A DNA stretch of 64,000 nucleotides from Distichodus sexfasciatus (lineage: Eukaryota; Chordata; Actinopteri; Characiformes; Distichodontidae). Positions 33,410-44,899 of this stretch are shown here, one piece after another (position 1 is the stretch's first letter; every line of letters starts with the position of its first letter). The stretch spans positions 7,654,560 through 7,718,559 of the forward strand of contig JAVGVS010000002.1 of NCBI GenBank assembly GCA_032718565.1, written 5' to 3'. The translations under genes were made by a program, and so were the position numbers. A model generated the notes under the pieces. It did not search any database and was not told the DNA's origin. It was given only the letters and a program-made list of their open reading frames with translations.

Positions 33410-33418
33410 GTCTCTTAA
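33410..33418 (+). CDS. tafa5: TAFA5 terminal coding exon: Val-Ser-stop only
   Basis: The acceptor GTGTGTCCACAG ends at 33409, and the next nine bases are GTC TCT TAA. The previous exon ends in phase 0 after a Thr codon, so joining them gives ...KTTT-VS-stop, the C terminus known for TAFA5. Only two residues are encoded here; the rest of the exon is 3' UTR. The call depends on phase, acceptor quality and the expected end of the protein, since nine bases carry little information alone. The intron between this and the previous coding exon is 10,449 bp and lies wholly in the window. Confidence 0.88.
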   Translation, partial: VS

Positions 33419-33572
33419 CAGTGGCAGACGTTCCGGAGGTGTGAAGAGCTGAGCGTGGAAGCTTGTCTCTGGCTCTTTGTTCCTGCCTGCCTGCTGTAGA
33501 TAACTCGCTGTCTGTCATCGGCCCAACATCTGCCTCCGACTGCCTGTCTGTATCTCTGCTTTGTAAATGGGC

Positions 33573-33589
33573 AGCGCCCCCTAGTGCCA
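33573..33589 (-). promoter_or_regulatory. possible CTCF site, minus orientation, in the 3' UTR
   Basis: On the minus strand this reads TGGCACTAGGGGGCGCT, matching 14 of 15 positions of the CTCF core, including the whole AGGGGGCGCT half. It lies 155 bases after the TAFA5 stop and converges with the plus-oriented site at 32352. Confidence 0.5.
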
Positions 33590-34885
33590 CGGAGGACGTA
33601 CGTCCACACAGCGCCTCACACAGAGCACCAGAGAGCCCATCTATAATGTTTGAGGGGGAGGTGTGTATTGGTGAAAGGTCATAACCCACTTTAAAGTGCT
33701 GAAGTTGGACAAAACTACCTGGAAACCTACCACCACATCTTCAAGGGCTCTGGCGCTTTAGGACTGGGCATGAGGTTCTGATCCAACTGGAGACTGTTGA
33801 TCCAAGAGGAATGCGAACTCTGTGAATAGGCCTTTCGCTGGAGTACACCTTTGGCACTCTGAACGAATTTTTACAGACCAAAGAGGATGAAAATAGAACA
33901 GAATTAATGGCATCCTGACAAAGAGAGTTCTGAGAGAACAGACTGAGTGAGGAAATTCATTAAAAATAGACAGAATGCTCTGGTACTATACACTAATGTC
34001 CAGCTATTTGAGCACTGAGACTGATGTGTAAACCTGATCTGTGCAAACAAACAGACAGAACAGAACAAAAACAAAAAGAGGAGAACCTTTAATACTTTGC
34101 AATTTTTTTCTCTCGAACTGAACCCACCACTGTCTTTTGAAAATGGAAATATAGGTACTGTATACATATGTATGTGTATAAAGAAAAAAAAAACGGATTT
34201 GCATTTTTCAGTAGCAACATTTGGGACGATTTGCAATAAGCATGGCTGGTTACAGTTAAGAGAACAGCACCGATCTTCATCAGACAAAAAGTGAATATCG
34301 AGAAAAAAATTTAAAAAACAAGCGACCATTTCTGCCTCCCAGAAGTGGCTAAAGAAACAAATGATTCGATGTATTTTGAAAGGCCTACAAGTTATATATT
34401 TAACATTTTTATATGTTGTATCTTTGTAGAGAACCTTATTTAACATGAACTATGTGGTGGAAATGGCAGTGATAGAATGTGGCTGATCTGGTCTGTCCTG
34501 CTGTTCCCCCACCAGTAGCATCTCTCTTTTAGACCCATTTCAGAAAAGCGACATCCACTTCTGTGCTACAGCAACGAACAGGGGAGTAAAAAGAGCCGAG
34601 CACGGAGGGGAAGAGAGAGAGAGAAGCGATGGATCACCTAGTACTGAACTTCATGTCCCACTTTAGTATGCAGAGCCATGGAAATTGCTATTTGCTATTG
34701 TATTGTAAAGGTGTAGAAAAAAAAGCAAAACGGAGTCATTTCTCTATGAATTTTATCTAATTTATTTTTGTGCTTGTGTTCGTTTGCACAGTGCCGCCAT
34801 CCAAGTGCTGACACATACAGAGAGAGTTAAGAAAGTCTTAGAATCATTTACATGAAATACTTTTTTATTATAAAATATTTTAAGA

Positions 34886-34891
34886 AATAAA
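34886..34891 (+). terminator. poly(A) signal AATAAA
   Basis: A canonical AATAAA hexamer lies about 1.47 kb after the TAFA5 stop, in an AT-rich stretch with a T-rich tract about 50 bases downstream. I saw no earlier AATAAA between 33419 and this point. Cleavage would be expected 10-30 bases downstream. Confidence 0.55.
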
Positions 34892-34912
34892 TTAAACATG
34901 TGAAATACAAAT

Positions 34913-36240
34913 CAAGTTGCTACATTAGAATCACAGTCTGAGATTTTTACATTTATTTATTTTTTGTCACTTTACAAAAAGGACTCTGGGTAACATCTTC
35001 CTCACATGGTGCGTAAAAAGTTAATGATCCTTTTGGATATGTTTAAAATAACATTCATGAAGTATTCATGTTTTATCTGACAGTAATACTCTCTAACCCA
35101 TTTACCACTACACTTCTCATATTTGAAGCAGCCAAAAAATGACATAGTTGTGCTGCTTTAGCTCAGCTGAAGGAGTGTGAAAATGTTTCGTGAAGACTGA
35201 ATCTTACACGAGCACTGGAATAGGATTTAGTGCCTCCTAAAGGGATCCATTCTCCTTAGACACTGAAAATACCATGGGAATAGGATTAGGCTGCTTTGCA
35301 TTTAATTTGAAGCATCAAAATAGCAGATTTTCATGTGGTAAACATTCAGTCATTTGTACTTCCTTATATGCCAAGTATGAATACTTCATGAACTGGTGAC
35401 GTGCTCAGTCTTTATGTCTGATATTATGTGATATTACGCCTTACGACTCCCTCTGGAAAGTGTTACCAAGCAATTTCTTTATTTGCACTGCTTCCCACAC
35501 ATGGAAGAAGTGATTGCTACGGCTGTTTCATATGGCTGGTGCTGATGTGCAGAAAACAGCGTGACGTGTTGTGGGCGTAACCTGTTATAATGGGGCCCAG
35601 TCAGAAGCACGACTGGAGGAGGGGGATTTGCTGATAAGCCAAACATTGTATTATAGGTACAGACCACATGACCTCCTTCCATGTGTTATCAAATTGAAAA
35701 AGTGAAAGCTTTCTAAATCCATGCTGGGACTCGATTATATAAATCTTGAATATTCTAAGATAAAACAATCTCCCACCAGTATAAGCATATACATAATGAC
35801 AGGGGGTGAAGACTGAAAGAATATGTGCTCTGTGCAATATGCCAATGCATTTGATGCATTATGCAGTGCGTGCAAGCACAAATGTCTGTAAACACACTGA
35901 CACACACTGCTGCACTCTGGCGTATTTGTGTGTACACAGTGCGGTGCAAACTCAGCCAAAGCTCTGTACAATTACGCTGCAGAGTTTCAGTTTCAGGAAG
36001 ATAAAGAGATCGACAGCACATCCCGACCGGCCCAGTGTGTAGTCAAAGCTGTTTTCCTCCCAATTCATCACCGGCGGCTTTAGAAACAGGACAAGGTGTT
36101 ACAGGATATTACTCCTGGGGTCAAAGGTCACACAATCAGTCCGAGGGCTGAGCCGGATGCATTAACCACTATCCAGCTGTAAATCTCGGAAAACAGCGAT
36201 TAACGCCTCCGGGTAGAGAGGACCCACAGGAAATACAAAT
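34913..36240. other. non-coding DNA downstream of TAFA5
   Basis: AT-rich to 35450, then mixed composition. Overlapping antisense frames at 35479-36021 show no recognisable domain. I see no gene. Confidence 0.5.
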
Positions 36241-36249
36241 ACACACCCA

Positions 36250-36500
36250 CACACACACACACAGTCCTGTCTTTGTGAGACCCTTCCACTGACTCTCTAA
36301 CTCTAATTCTAACATGGTATTTTTTTGTTTTGCCACATAAAACCTGTAACTTTTCTAGGAAAGCATGTTTTTCTCACACACAAAAATGTCCCCACAAAGC
36401 CATACAAATTGACACACACACACATTGTCATGTCTTGATATCTTCGAGAGATCCTTCCACTGACTCCCATATCCTAATTCATGATATAGTAACCAAAAAA
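36250..36500 (-). mobile_element. TG-associated MITE (family E), diverged reverse copy
   Basis: It reads CTGTCTTTGTGAGACCCTTC, then AAATGTCCCCACAAAG, with (CA)n at 36241-36263 and 36412-36424. A second partial head (CTTCCACTGACTCCCATATC) follows the second CA run, so the copy looks rearranged. Confidence 0.55.
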
Positions 36501-36638
36501 TTGTTTTTCTCTTAACACTCTACAGTATTTCTGGATCTAAATGATATCACATCTATAACTAATCTATTATACATATGTTTAGTTTTTAAAATTAAACCAT
36601 ACAGTATAAAATCAATTTTTCTTATGATGGACAGTTGA

Positions 36639-36899
36639 GGGGCAGTTGGTGCCATTATGGTTGGGCGTTCGCCCTGTGATCAGACGGTCACCAGTTTCGA
36701 ATCCTAGACCGGTAAAGTTACCACTGAGGTCCTCATGGGCAAGGTACCGTCCCCAAGCACTGCTCTCTGGTTGTTGCCCTTGTTAGCTGCCCGCTGCTCC
36801 TTCATGACTGGGTCAAATGCAGAGTTCACATTTCGTTGTGGTGCACTTTGTGCTGTGCTGTGGTGTGTTCACAATGACAAAAAATCACTCACTTTCACG
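36639..36899 (+). mobile_element. SINE family B, full-length copy
   Basis: It starts GGGGCAGTTGGTGCCATTAT, has GTTTCGAATCC as B-box, then CACTGAGGTCCTCATGGGCA and ACCGTCCCCAAGCACTGCTC, and ends GTTCACAATGACAAAAAATC then ACTCACTTTCAC. Confidence 0.88.
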
Positions 36900-37755
36900 T
36901 TCAGTTCTTACAAAATGTCTTTACAAAGCACCAGTGCCGATTAAAGCATCCCTTAATTTTAACTCAGCGCCCCCTGAATAATAATTACGATTTTGTGAGG
37001 TAGCCAATTCTCAAACCTTAGATTTGCCAAAATTGCTTTTTAGAGATGGAATAAATGAAAACAGGTCCAAATGGACCAGTAAAATCCTTGTCCTCTATTG
37101 CGTGATTGTTTTAATTGTGCTTTTCAATTCAAATGTACTGCAGACGTTCCTCTGTGTCATGATTTTTAACAGATGTAAAGGTATGGTTAATGAAGTTATA
37201 ATTAATGAAAGGAACATATTAAAATACAGGTGGCTCATGTGGACAATTATAAAAATAAACTTTTATTTATTAACTCTATTTTTGCGCTCAATTGGGCAAC
37301 GTTACAGTAAACTTATCATACCTAGCCCACCAACCAAATTTTGAGAAGGTATCTTGCTGACAGCCTTTATGGTAAGCCTATCCCCCAGCCAGCTTTTCTT
37401 TGAAAATGTAAGCCATTTCTAAAAGATCTTAAATCTGGCTTAAATATGGCAACCACATTGTTCAAGGCAAGAGCCCCTGTCAGCACTGGGGGCTGAGCAC
37501 CCCTAAAGGTCAGCCTAGAATCGCCCCTGCAAAGCACAAATGTCAGACACAGACATCAAATTTGTGATATATGTATATATTTGTATCTATGTATCTCTTT
37601 CTCTCTTAATAGCTATTATATATTTCTTAAATAGTAATGTACTTATACATACATATATACAAATACCTGAATGTGAATATGTATTAGTCTCAGAGGGAGG
37701 TGAGGCCCCCTGAGAGCTTGTGTGTGTGTGTGTATGTATGTGTGTGTGTGTCCAT
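36900..37755. other. AT-rich non-coding DNA
   Basis: It holds a weak CTCF-like core (36965-36981, minus strand), a fragment GAATCGCCCCTG near 37520 resembling dispersed fish repeats, and TG-rich DNA at 37719-37751. The open frame at 37024-37344 has no recognisable domain. Confidence 0.4.
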
Positions 37756-38027
37756 GTATTTATCGCATTGTGGGGACCTTTTTGTCCGCTAAAATCACTT
37801 TTACCTGTTTTGGGGGTTTTGTGGGGACATTTGAAAGGTCCCCATGAGGAAAAATGACTTTATAGAAAATGTGCTTGTTTTATTTGAGAAACTAAAAGAG
37901 GTAAAAGATGTGCTTTTGGTTACTGAGGTTAAGGTTAGGGTTAGGATTAGGTGAAGGTGTAAAATTACATCATGTACATCTAGTCATTATGAGAGTCTAT
38001 GGAAAGACCTCACAAAGATAGTAATAC
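37756..38027 (+). mobile_element. TG-associated MITE (family E), copy 2
   Basis: It is close to the copy at 5011 over its full length: ATCGCATTGTGGGGACCTTT to GACCTCACAAAGATAGTAAT. It includes the telomere-like GGTTAAGGTTAGGGTTAGG. (TG)n lies on both sides (37719-37751 and 38045-38063). Confidence 0.75.
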
Positions 38028-38580
38028 AGTGACTGTGTAATACTGTGTGTGTGTGTGTGTGTGTATGAACCCCTGCCACCGGTCCTTAACCTTCCCTATA
38101 TCTGCTGGCTTCACGGAGCTCTGCACTGCCACTTGGCTGCTGCTCTCTGTGAGCTCTGCTGCCAACACCAGCTGGAAATTAATGAAGTTGTGTTGACTCC
38201 GGAATATTCCGGAGATGATGCAAATGAAATCTATGCAAGGCGGCTTGCTGGAAGTTTGATTGTCAAGAGGGTTGGAATATTTAATTAGGGGTTGATTGAA
38301 TTCCACTAATCTACCCTGTTTCCTGGCGGTTGGGGTGCGGCAGAAGTCGTGGCTCTGTATTTAAATGTGTGGTGCAACTTCCTTTACAGCTATGGAACAT
38401 CCAGGTACAAAAAGAGTGTCGCCAAATAGAGACGTCCAGCCACACACACTTGCATTGTGGGAAAGGAAAGTAGGTCATATGTTAATGTGTGTGTGTGTGT
38501 GTGTTTTAGACCATTCTGGCATTCTTGTACACTGTATATTGGGTGAGCTCTGTGTTTATGAACCTGTTTGGTTAGATCTA
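38028..38580. other. non-coding DNA with TG repeats
   Basis: (TG)n lies at 38045-38063 and 38486-38503. Between them is repeat-free, mixed DNA with GGAATATTCC (38201-38210), a palindrome. No gene was recognised. Confidence 0.5.
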
Positions 38581-38589
38581 AAAGCACAG

Positions 38590-38885
38590 ACACAGACAGA
38601 TTGACATAGAGAGAGAAATAGAGAAGGTAGACAGAATCTTTGGTGGGACAACGACAAAGAGAGAGGGCTGTGGGAAGAGAGAGAGAAGAGGGAGGTGGAC
38701 AGAGAATATGGGAAACGGGTAGAAAGAGTTGGAGTGAGAATAAGAAGAGAAAAGGAGAGAGAGTTACAAGGCGAAATAAAATGGCAGAGACAGAGCGAGA
38801 GATGGAGAGAGAGAAAGACAGAGGGAGAGAGAGAAAAAAGAGGTAAACAGCAACAGAGAAACAAGGTGAGAGAGAGAAAAACAGA

Positions 38886-38918
<33 letters not shown>

Positions 38919-38950
38919 CATATGGAGAGTGATAGAAAGAGAAAGAGAAG
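38590..38950. repeat. GA-rich purine tract
   Basis: The tract is irregular and purine-rich, with a clean (GA)n at about 38884-38918. The Arg-Glu and Leu-Ser frames on the two strands are artefacts. Confidence 0.9.
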
Positions 38951-41900
38951 TGGACAGACTCAGCAGACTGTCCACCTCATCCTCCTTCCCCATCTTTTAT
39001 AGCAAAAATAAATTCCCAGCAATCCCAATACTGCCACATCCAGCACCGAATATCATTTACTTTGATGGATAACATTTACCTGCTAATTCAGATTTCATAT
39101 CGTAAGTCTTTGTTTACAATATAAATCTAATTAAGTGTGCCCACTGCAACGCGAACAAGGGATCGATAGGCAATATGGCTGCACCAGCTGCCTCCCACGG
39201 AGGATGTCTACTATTGCCAATATTTTCAACCCATAAAGCTGTTCGGGTCTCCTTTTACTCGCTCAGCAAGTCCAATAATCTGTCAAGGTTAAGACACAGC
39301 AAATCCAAACATTACCTTTGAGGCTGTCAGACCAAAAGAAAATAAATAAATAAAATAAAATAAATTGGACGGAAAACACACGACTGAAACAGAGCAATTT
39401 TGGCACAGTTTAGTTTCTGTTTGACTTTGTTGTGGTCCTTCTCATCTATTTCAGTGCCTCGGCTGTGAGATAAATGTGTAGAAAGTGTTGGCACAGACCA
39501 AGAAAATGTAACATTCTGAGTTCAAAAACGTATATTCCTAATGAGAATGTATTTGATATGGCACTTCAGAGGCTCGACCACTTACTACTTGTCTGGGGTC
39601 GTAAACAGATGTTTGCTGTTTTTCCCAGATGCTACATGCAGCCCTGCTGAAAGGGACAGAATTAGAAAATAGAAGCATTCTGATGAAAATGTGTGGGTTA
39701 TTGTTGTTTTGATGTTGGTCAAGGCCTTTAAACACATCTTACTGGGGCAAAAATACATCTGAGCCATTTTCTGAGATTCTAAGGGACATTTCCCACTCAA
39801 TGACCCTTACGTCATTGCTCAGAAGCAGCTTGTATATCTTGATGTTAGGAACTATAAAATATCGAGACACTCAAGACAGGAATGTCATGGCATGGAGGTC
39901 ACAGTAAACACAGTATTGTCCACAGAGAAAGGCAATGGCAAAGTGGTGAAAATCATGTGATTTGTTCAAGAATTTTGTAGGAAAGTATCAAAGAAAGTTT
40001 AGCAGAGACTCTTATCCAGAGTTCAGGGGCTATGATGGTAGTACTGAAGGTAGCACAGAGCCAGACTTATATATATATATAAATATTTATCAGGATTTTT
40101 ACTGAGATGGGTCAAGAGCAAAATTAATAAACAGCCAGAATAAACATTTAAGTGATAAAGTGATAAAGTCATCTAAAAGGTACAGCACAAAATATCCAAA
40201 TAGTAATCCAAAATGTCAGAGCACGAGGAAACAAAATCTACTAGAAGTAAGACAAAATAATAGTCACAAACACACAGCAATGAGTTCAGAACAACACAAA
40301 AAATGGTGAGGCTAAAACAATAAAAATAAAAATTTTAATAGAGAACATAGAGAAATTACATTAATAGGGAGTACAAAAAAGTTCTTTACATATGGCCTTT
40401 ACGTAATGTGCAAACAGGAAGTGGAAATGTTCATGTTAAATTCAAGAACCTGTAATGTCCCTAGTTGCATGGAGGCTGTCATGTGACATTACAGAAGTAT
40501 TGAAATAAAGAAAGCAAGAAGTGAACGTAATTTATAACAAAGCAATAATCTCAGCATAACAAATATGACCTGTAATCAGGACTGGACTTAAAAGAGTGGG
40601 GGCCCCTGCACGGAGGTATTTTTGGGGTGTTATAAACATCAACTTCAATGTCTCAGTAAAGTAAATGGCAATATAGAATTTTAATTCTGTGTGACAAGAT
40701 ATGCTGTATCAAAGCTTATAACTTTAACTAGTTAGACTACTATAGTAGTCTAACTTGTGTATTACAAGCAGACCTAAGCCAATACTTAAAACAAAGTATA
40801 CATGTTTTTAATTAACAACACATGTTGAGTGTGAAATGATACTTGGAGAGGCAGGTTAAAAAAACAGCATCATGGCAGCCAGGAATTAGACAACATTGCG
40901 ACAATCCTTTTTAGGCGAGGAAATTCATCCATAATATTCCATTTCAGTGTTGCGAGCCTTTAAAACCCATACCATCACTAACCAAGGTTTCAAAACAAAA
41001 TGTGTAGTATGATTCACATTAATTGTGTCCTCTGGTTCAAGTCTTGAGCACATCAACTTAACACGCTAACTTCTGCAGTTTTCTTATGGTTGCCATATTG
41101 TTTTGACCTTGTGAGTAATCCAGCTAATGCATCATCATCGACTTAAAAAACTTGTCTGTTTAGACAAGACAAAACAACCTTAAATGACGTTCTCATGCAC
41201 AACTCTAAATACATCTAAACCTATTACCAGTATGCAGGTTCATTTGCAGCCTGGAGCTCACTCAGATTATGTGACTGAAGCAAAGCAAATGTATTTTGTC
41301 ATAAACAAATGCGTATTAAGATTATTTGGGGGCTCTTCAGATCAGAGCCCTGAACTACTGCCCTGGTAAGTTCTTGCTACAGTCTATCCATGTCAATTAT
41401 GACATCCTCTCTGAAATAAAAATGATACTATAGAAGTGCATTAAAATGGGCTCTAGAAGATATTGTCAACAACAATCCTATAGGATGTGACAGGATTCCC
41501 TAAATATGTTACTCAGAATTAGTCAGTAAATTTCATCAATGCAAAAGATGGATATTCATTGCAAGAAATGAAATTCAAAGGACTGAACATCTAGCAGTGC
41601 TTTAGACACATGATCTCCATATTGAAAACAAACTGCTGGCAAATGTTTTAGGATATGTGATTTCTGACCTCCCTCATATAAATGATGGAGTGCTTCATTC
41701 ATTTCTCTATCTCTGTTCATCCTCTGCAGCACATTCTTATCCACATTTAAAAGAAAAAAATAGCATTGAGATCTGAAATATTAAATGTTTCATACAAGTC
41801 CATGGCGGACGTAGATGTCCGCAGCACTAAAATGCCTGTAAAAACAAGATACAAGATTTGTGCTTCTTTAAACTGGTCTTAAATTATTTACATTTACAAG

Positions 41901-42030
41901 CTGTTAATTTGTGGTAGCATAGCATAGGAAAACATAACTTGCTGCTAAGCTACTGAAGTGGTTAATGTCAAATGTTAAATCAGTTAAACTGCCATAATTT
42001 TTTCAACTTGCTGGAATACTGACTTTGCTA
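38951..42030. other. gene-free AT-rich DNA
   Basis: About 3 kb contains no recognisable gene. It holds a possible SINE family C fragment at 39997-40065 (minus), a short TA run near 40068, and a perfect 26-bp palindrome at 40730-40755. Confidence 0.5.
40730..40755. repeat. perfect 26-bp palindrome
   Basis: The half-site AGTTAGACTACTA is followed immediately by its exact reverse complement, with no spacer. It lies in AT-rich DNA with no recognised element around it. Confidence 0.9.
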
Positions 42031-42720
42031 TTGTCCAAAGCATTTAGGTCTGGTGGCTTTAGGGACACATTATGTGGGCTTGGGTACATCCAAGGCAGAT
42101 AATGACCTGACTGTGCCTGGCACACATGCCAGGAGACCAGAGGGAAGAATACAATGCTCCTCCATTCGGCTGCTTCTGGAAGCTTTTAATGATCTGCAGA
42201 ACAATGCCTCTACGCCCAGACAACAGCTTCTCTGTCCCCACTCACTGCCACTATTCTCTTTCTCACTCAATCTGGCTTCTCGGCGAGAGACAAGGAGAAA
42301 GTCTTCTCATTCATGCCTGTAATCAAGGCCTGATGCGTTGAGTTTAGGCCTCTCTAATCCACAGAAAGCTCTGGCAGCTGGGGGCCCTGTGCAGCCTATC
42401 TAAGCCCTAAATGAGAAAAATGGCCAACCCATGCCAGCTCCTTTAAAAACTCATTTACATCCTGTCAGGTTTCATTACGCCAACGCCAGACGAGGGTGGA
42501 CAGAATCGGGTCTGAAGCGCCGGCCCCTCTCCGCCCGAGCGGCTGCACGCTGACCCAGCTGCCGGACCATTTCTCTCTGTCGAACTTTTCTCCCCAAGCA
42601 GTCGGAGATGATCAGGAAGAGCCCAGAAATCCCACTTTTCCACTTTCATACAATTATCTGCAGCTAAGAGCATCAGCGTAGGATTAGAGGTGCTAAACAC
42701 TGAGCCTCAAACAAATTATC
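42030..42720. other. unique GC-richer block, candidate conserved element
   Basis: The block is repeat-free with open frames on both strands (60-89 codons) and no recognisable product. The 42480-42620 part is CpG-bearing. It is read as non-coding, possibly regulatory. Confidence 0.3.
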
Positions 42721-43187
42721 TGCAAGGGTTTTTTTTGCATAAGCATAGAATAGAATGGGAGAGAGAGAGGAAATATGGTACACAAACACTTCCAAATATG
42801 CATTTTATAACTGATTCTTAATTTAGAAATACATATATGAATCTTCTCTTTCAGTTCATCATATCTCAGAAAAACTTAAGCCTTTTTATGAAACTATTAA
42901 AACAAAAAAGTTTTAACCTTCTTTTAGCAGCTGGCTCTATGCTGGTCTTTGTTACTATACGAGTGCTTACATAGCGAATAATATGATTAATGAGTTTTTA
43001 CTCAATTATTTAAGTTTTTGTCCACGGAATAGTTCAGAAATGATTTCACATACTGAGGAATGAATATAATGTCCACTAAGTTCAAGGTCTTATGATTCTG
43101 ATGGTATGTGTGTGTCGTTTGTGCAAGTTAAAGGGAGTTATTAAAACACTATTTAATAAACAATGCAAAATGCCTGCGTTAGTTTCA

Positions 43188-43290
43188 CAGTCCATGACAA
43201 GAGCGAGTACAAATACGGCCGATTCCAAGACAAGATCGAGACTTTGAAAAACTGACCTCGAGATCAGTCTCGAGTACTACAACACCAGTG
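43188..43290. mobile_element. hAT-type repeat fragment
   Basis: CAAGACAAGATCGAGACTTT and GAGATCAGTCTCGAGTACTA then CAACAC resemble the GAGACCGAG / GAGTACTACAACACTG end of a common fish hAT element. Only the end is present. Confidence 0.4.
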
Positions 43291-43992
43291 TTGAGTTACA
43301 AATTCACAACACTGTTACAATGTAATTTAACCATAGAGAAATACCAAAATATATAAAATATAATATCATTTGCTTCAACACAGAATGTTATGGGGGTTAC
43401 TGTGGTCTTAAAGGCGTACCCTCAAGTTTACCTCTATTAACTCCTCAAAAACCTCCCTACTGCTCTCTCCTACACTGAGGTTGTACTAGAGATCTTGGTC
43501 CCAGGACAGGGTATTCTTTGAGGTGCCACATAACAAATGTATGATTTATGAGCGTTTTACAGTAGATTCTTAACAGAGTTGCTGCACTACTTTTATGAAC
43601 TGGTTTGTAGTTCTAGTTTTTGGACCTTGTGGTTGTTGTGGAAGGTCAAACAGAATATATCTCTTTAAACCCACTTGACTATGTATACAGAATACTGTGG
43701 TGTTTTTTTCTGAAGTCTAGGCTTTATACATCTGTCAGTTCTCCATTTCAGTTCCCTATAAATGAAAAATCACTTGATGCTGTATAGAATTTTAATATTC
43801 TTCAGGTCAAGTTCATGAGGGTCATACTAGTTAAAATAGAGGAATGACTAAATGGTTATGGTTGGTAAATGAAAAAGAAAGAAAGAAAATCACAAACATT
43901 ACATTTACAGATTGTAAGTAAATTCTTACCGTTTAGTAATGACATGTTACAATTTTCTGCATTTTTCAATAATACAGTATCTGTCCCAACAT

Positions 43993-44189
43993 GTTGGTGG
44001 CCTACTGGTAGGACACTCACCTTGGGACCAGGTTGTGGGTTTGAATCTGACCTCTGGCATTACCAACACTGGGTCCCTGAGCAAGACTCTTAACCCTAAG
44101 TTGCTCTCAGGGGAACTGTCCCTGAAATTAGGAAATGTAAGTCACTCTGGATAAGAGTGTCTGCTAAATGCTGTAAATGTAAATGTAAA
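43993..44189 (+). mobile_element. SINE family C, best copy
   Basis: A tRNA-like head GGTGGCCTACTGGTAGGACA is followed by GTGGGTTTGAATCTGACCTC, TGGGTCCCTGAGCAAGACTC and TAACCCTAAGTTGCTCTCAG. It ends CACTCTGGATAAGAGTGTCT then GCTAAATGCTGTAAATGTAAA. Other copies lie at 5940, 29605, 32798, 33139, 46291 and 50090. Confidence 0.85.
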
Positions 44190-44499
44190 ACATTCCCTTT
44201 ATATTTTAAGAACCATTCAGGTGATTCATATCAGCACATCTAGGATGTAGACAATACATGTAATTTAAAGATTCAACCCTATAAATTTTAGTTTGCCTTC
44301 TAGATATTTTCACTTCTACAAAGTAAAACACACATTGTACGAATAAAAATATTTTATAATTAGCATTCTTGTAATTCTAGTCATTTATGAACCTTTACAG
44401 CATGTTCCATAAGCTTCTTTCCCCCAAGTGAACACACGTCATGTCATCTCAGTAATTGTTGCACAAAAGTTCCACTTATAAATGAAATAAATTCAGTGT

Positions 44500-44870
44500 C
44501 ACTTGTTGGTGCCTCCAGGTTCCCCCAGGTGTTGGAGAACTTTACTTTGCCTCTTTGTTTAGGTGTCAGGGGTGACATCAGGAGGGAGGTGGCACAAACA
44601 CGGACTAATGAATTTGTAACGGAGGGCAATGTGCCGCTGGCGGCGGTGTGATTTGTGGACTGGTCCCGGAGAGAGGCGGGGGTCCACGTAGCCCAGCGCC
44701 ATCGTGTTAAGTGCTCGCGGTGGGGGAGCCTCTTCACCCCACGTCGGGGACTCAACAACATTTGGAACATTTTAATCAAATCCTGTCTGTTCATTAGCCT
44801 AACAATGTGCATTCTCACAGTGGGGTGGGGATCGGCTTCTGGTCCCTGAGGGAAAACAGCGTTTCCGAAA
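44500..44870. other. unique GC-rich block, candidate conserved element
   Basis: This island of higher GC sits inside AT-rich DNA and is repeat-free. A 151-codon antisense frame (44444-44899) covers it, but shows no domain, signal peptide or repeat structure. I rate it non-coding. Confidence 0.3.
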
Positions 44871-44899
44871 CCATAGCTCAGTGTGAGTGGCAAACACAC

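Larger units (their letters stand above)
33419..34912 (+). other. tafa5: TAFA5 3' untranslated region (predicted)
   Basis: This is unique sequence after the stop codon, running to a canonical poly(A) signal near 34886. It lacks recognisable SINE or MITE sequence, although both flanks are full of repeats, which fits constrained exon sequence. A GC-rich first 250 bases contain a strong CTCF-like motif at 33573-33589 (minus strand). The rest is AT-richer, with a TGCAATA heptamer near 34230 that would pair with the miR-25/92 seed as a 7mer-A1. The end is inferred and may differ in real transcripts. Confidence 0.6.

Noticed and set aside
33297..33689. 130-codon frame antisense to the terminal TAFA5 exon
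   Set aside because: It overlaps an exon with good evidence and a SINE edge; no domain.
37928..37950. Interstitial telomeric repeat
   Set aside because: Only two or three degenerate units, present in every copy of the family E MITE, so it is part of that element.
44444..44899. 151-codon minus-strand frame
   Set aside because: No domain, signal or repeat; lies on a GC-rich island where open frames are expected.
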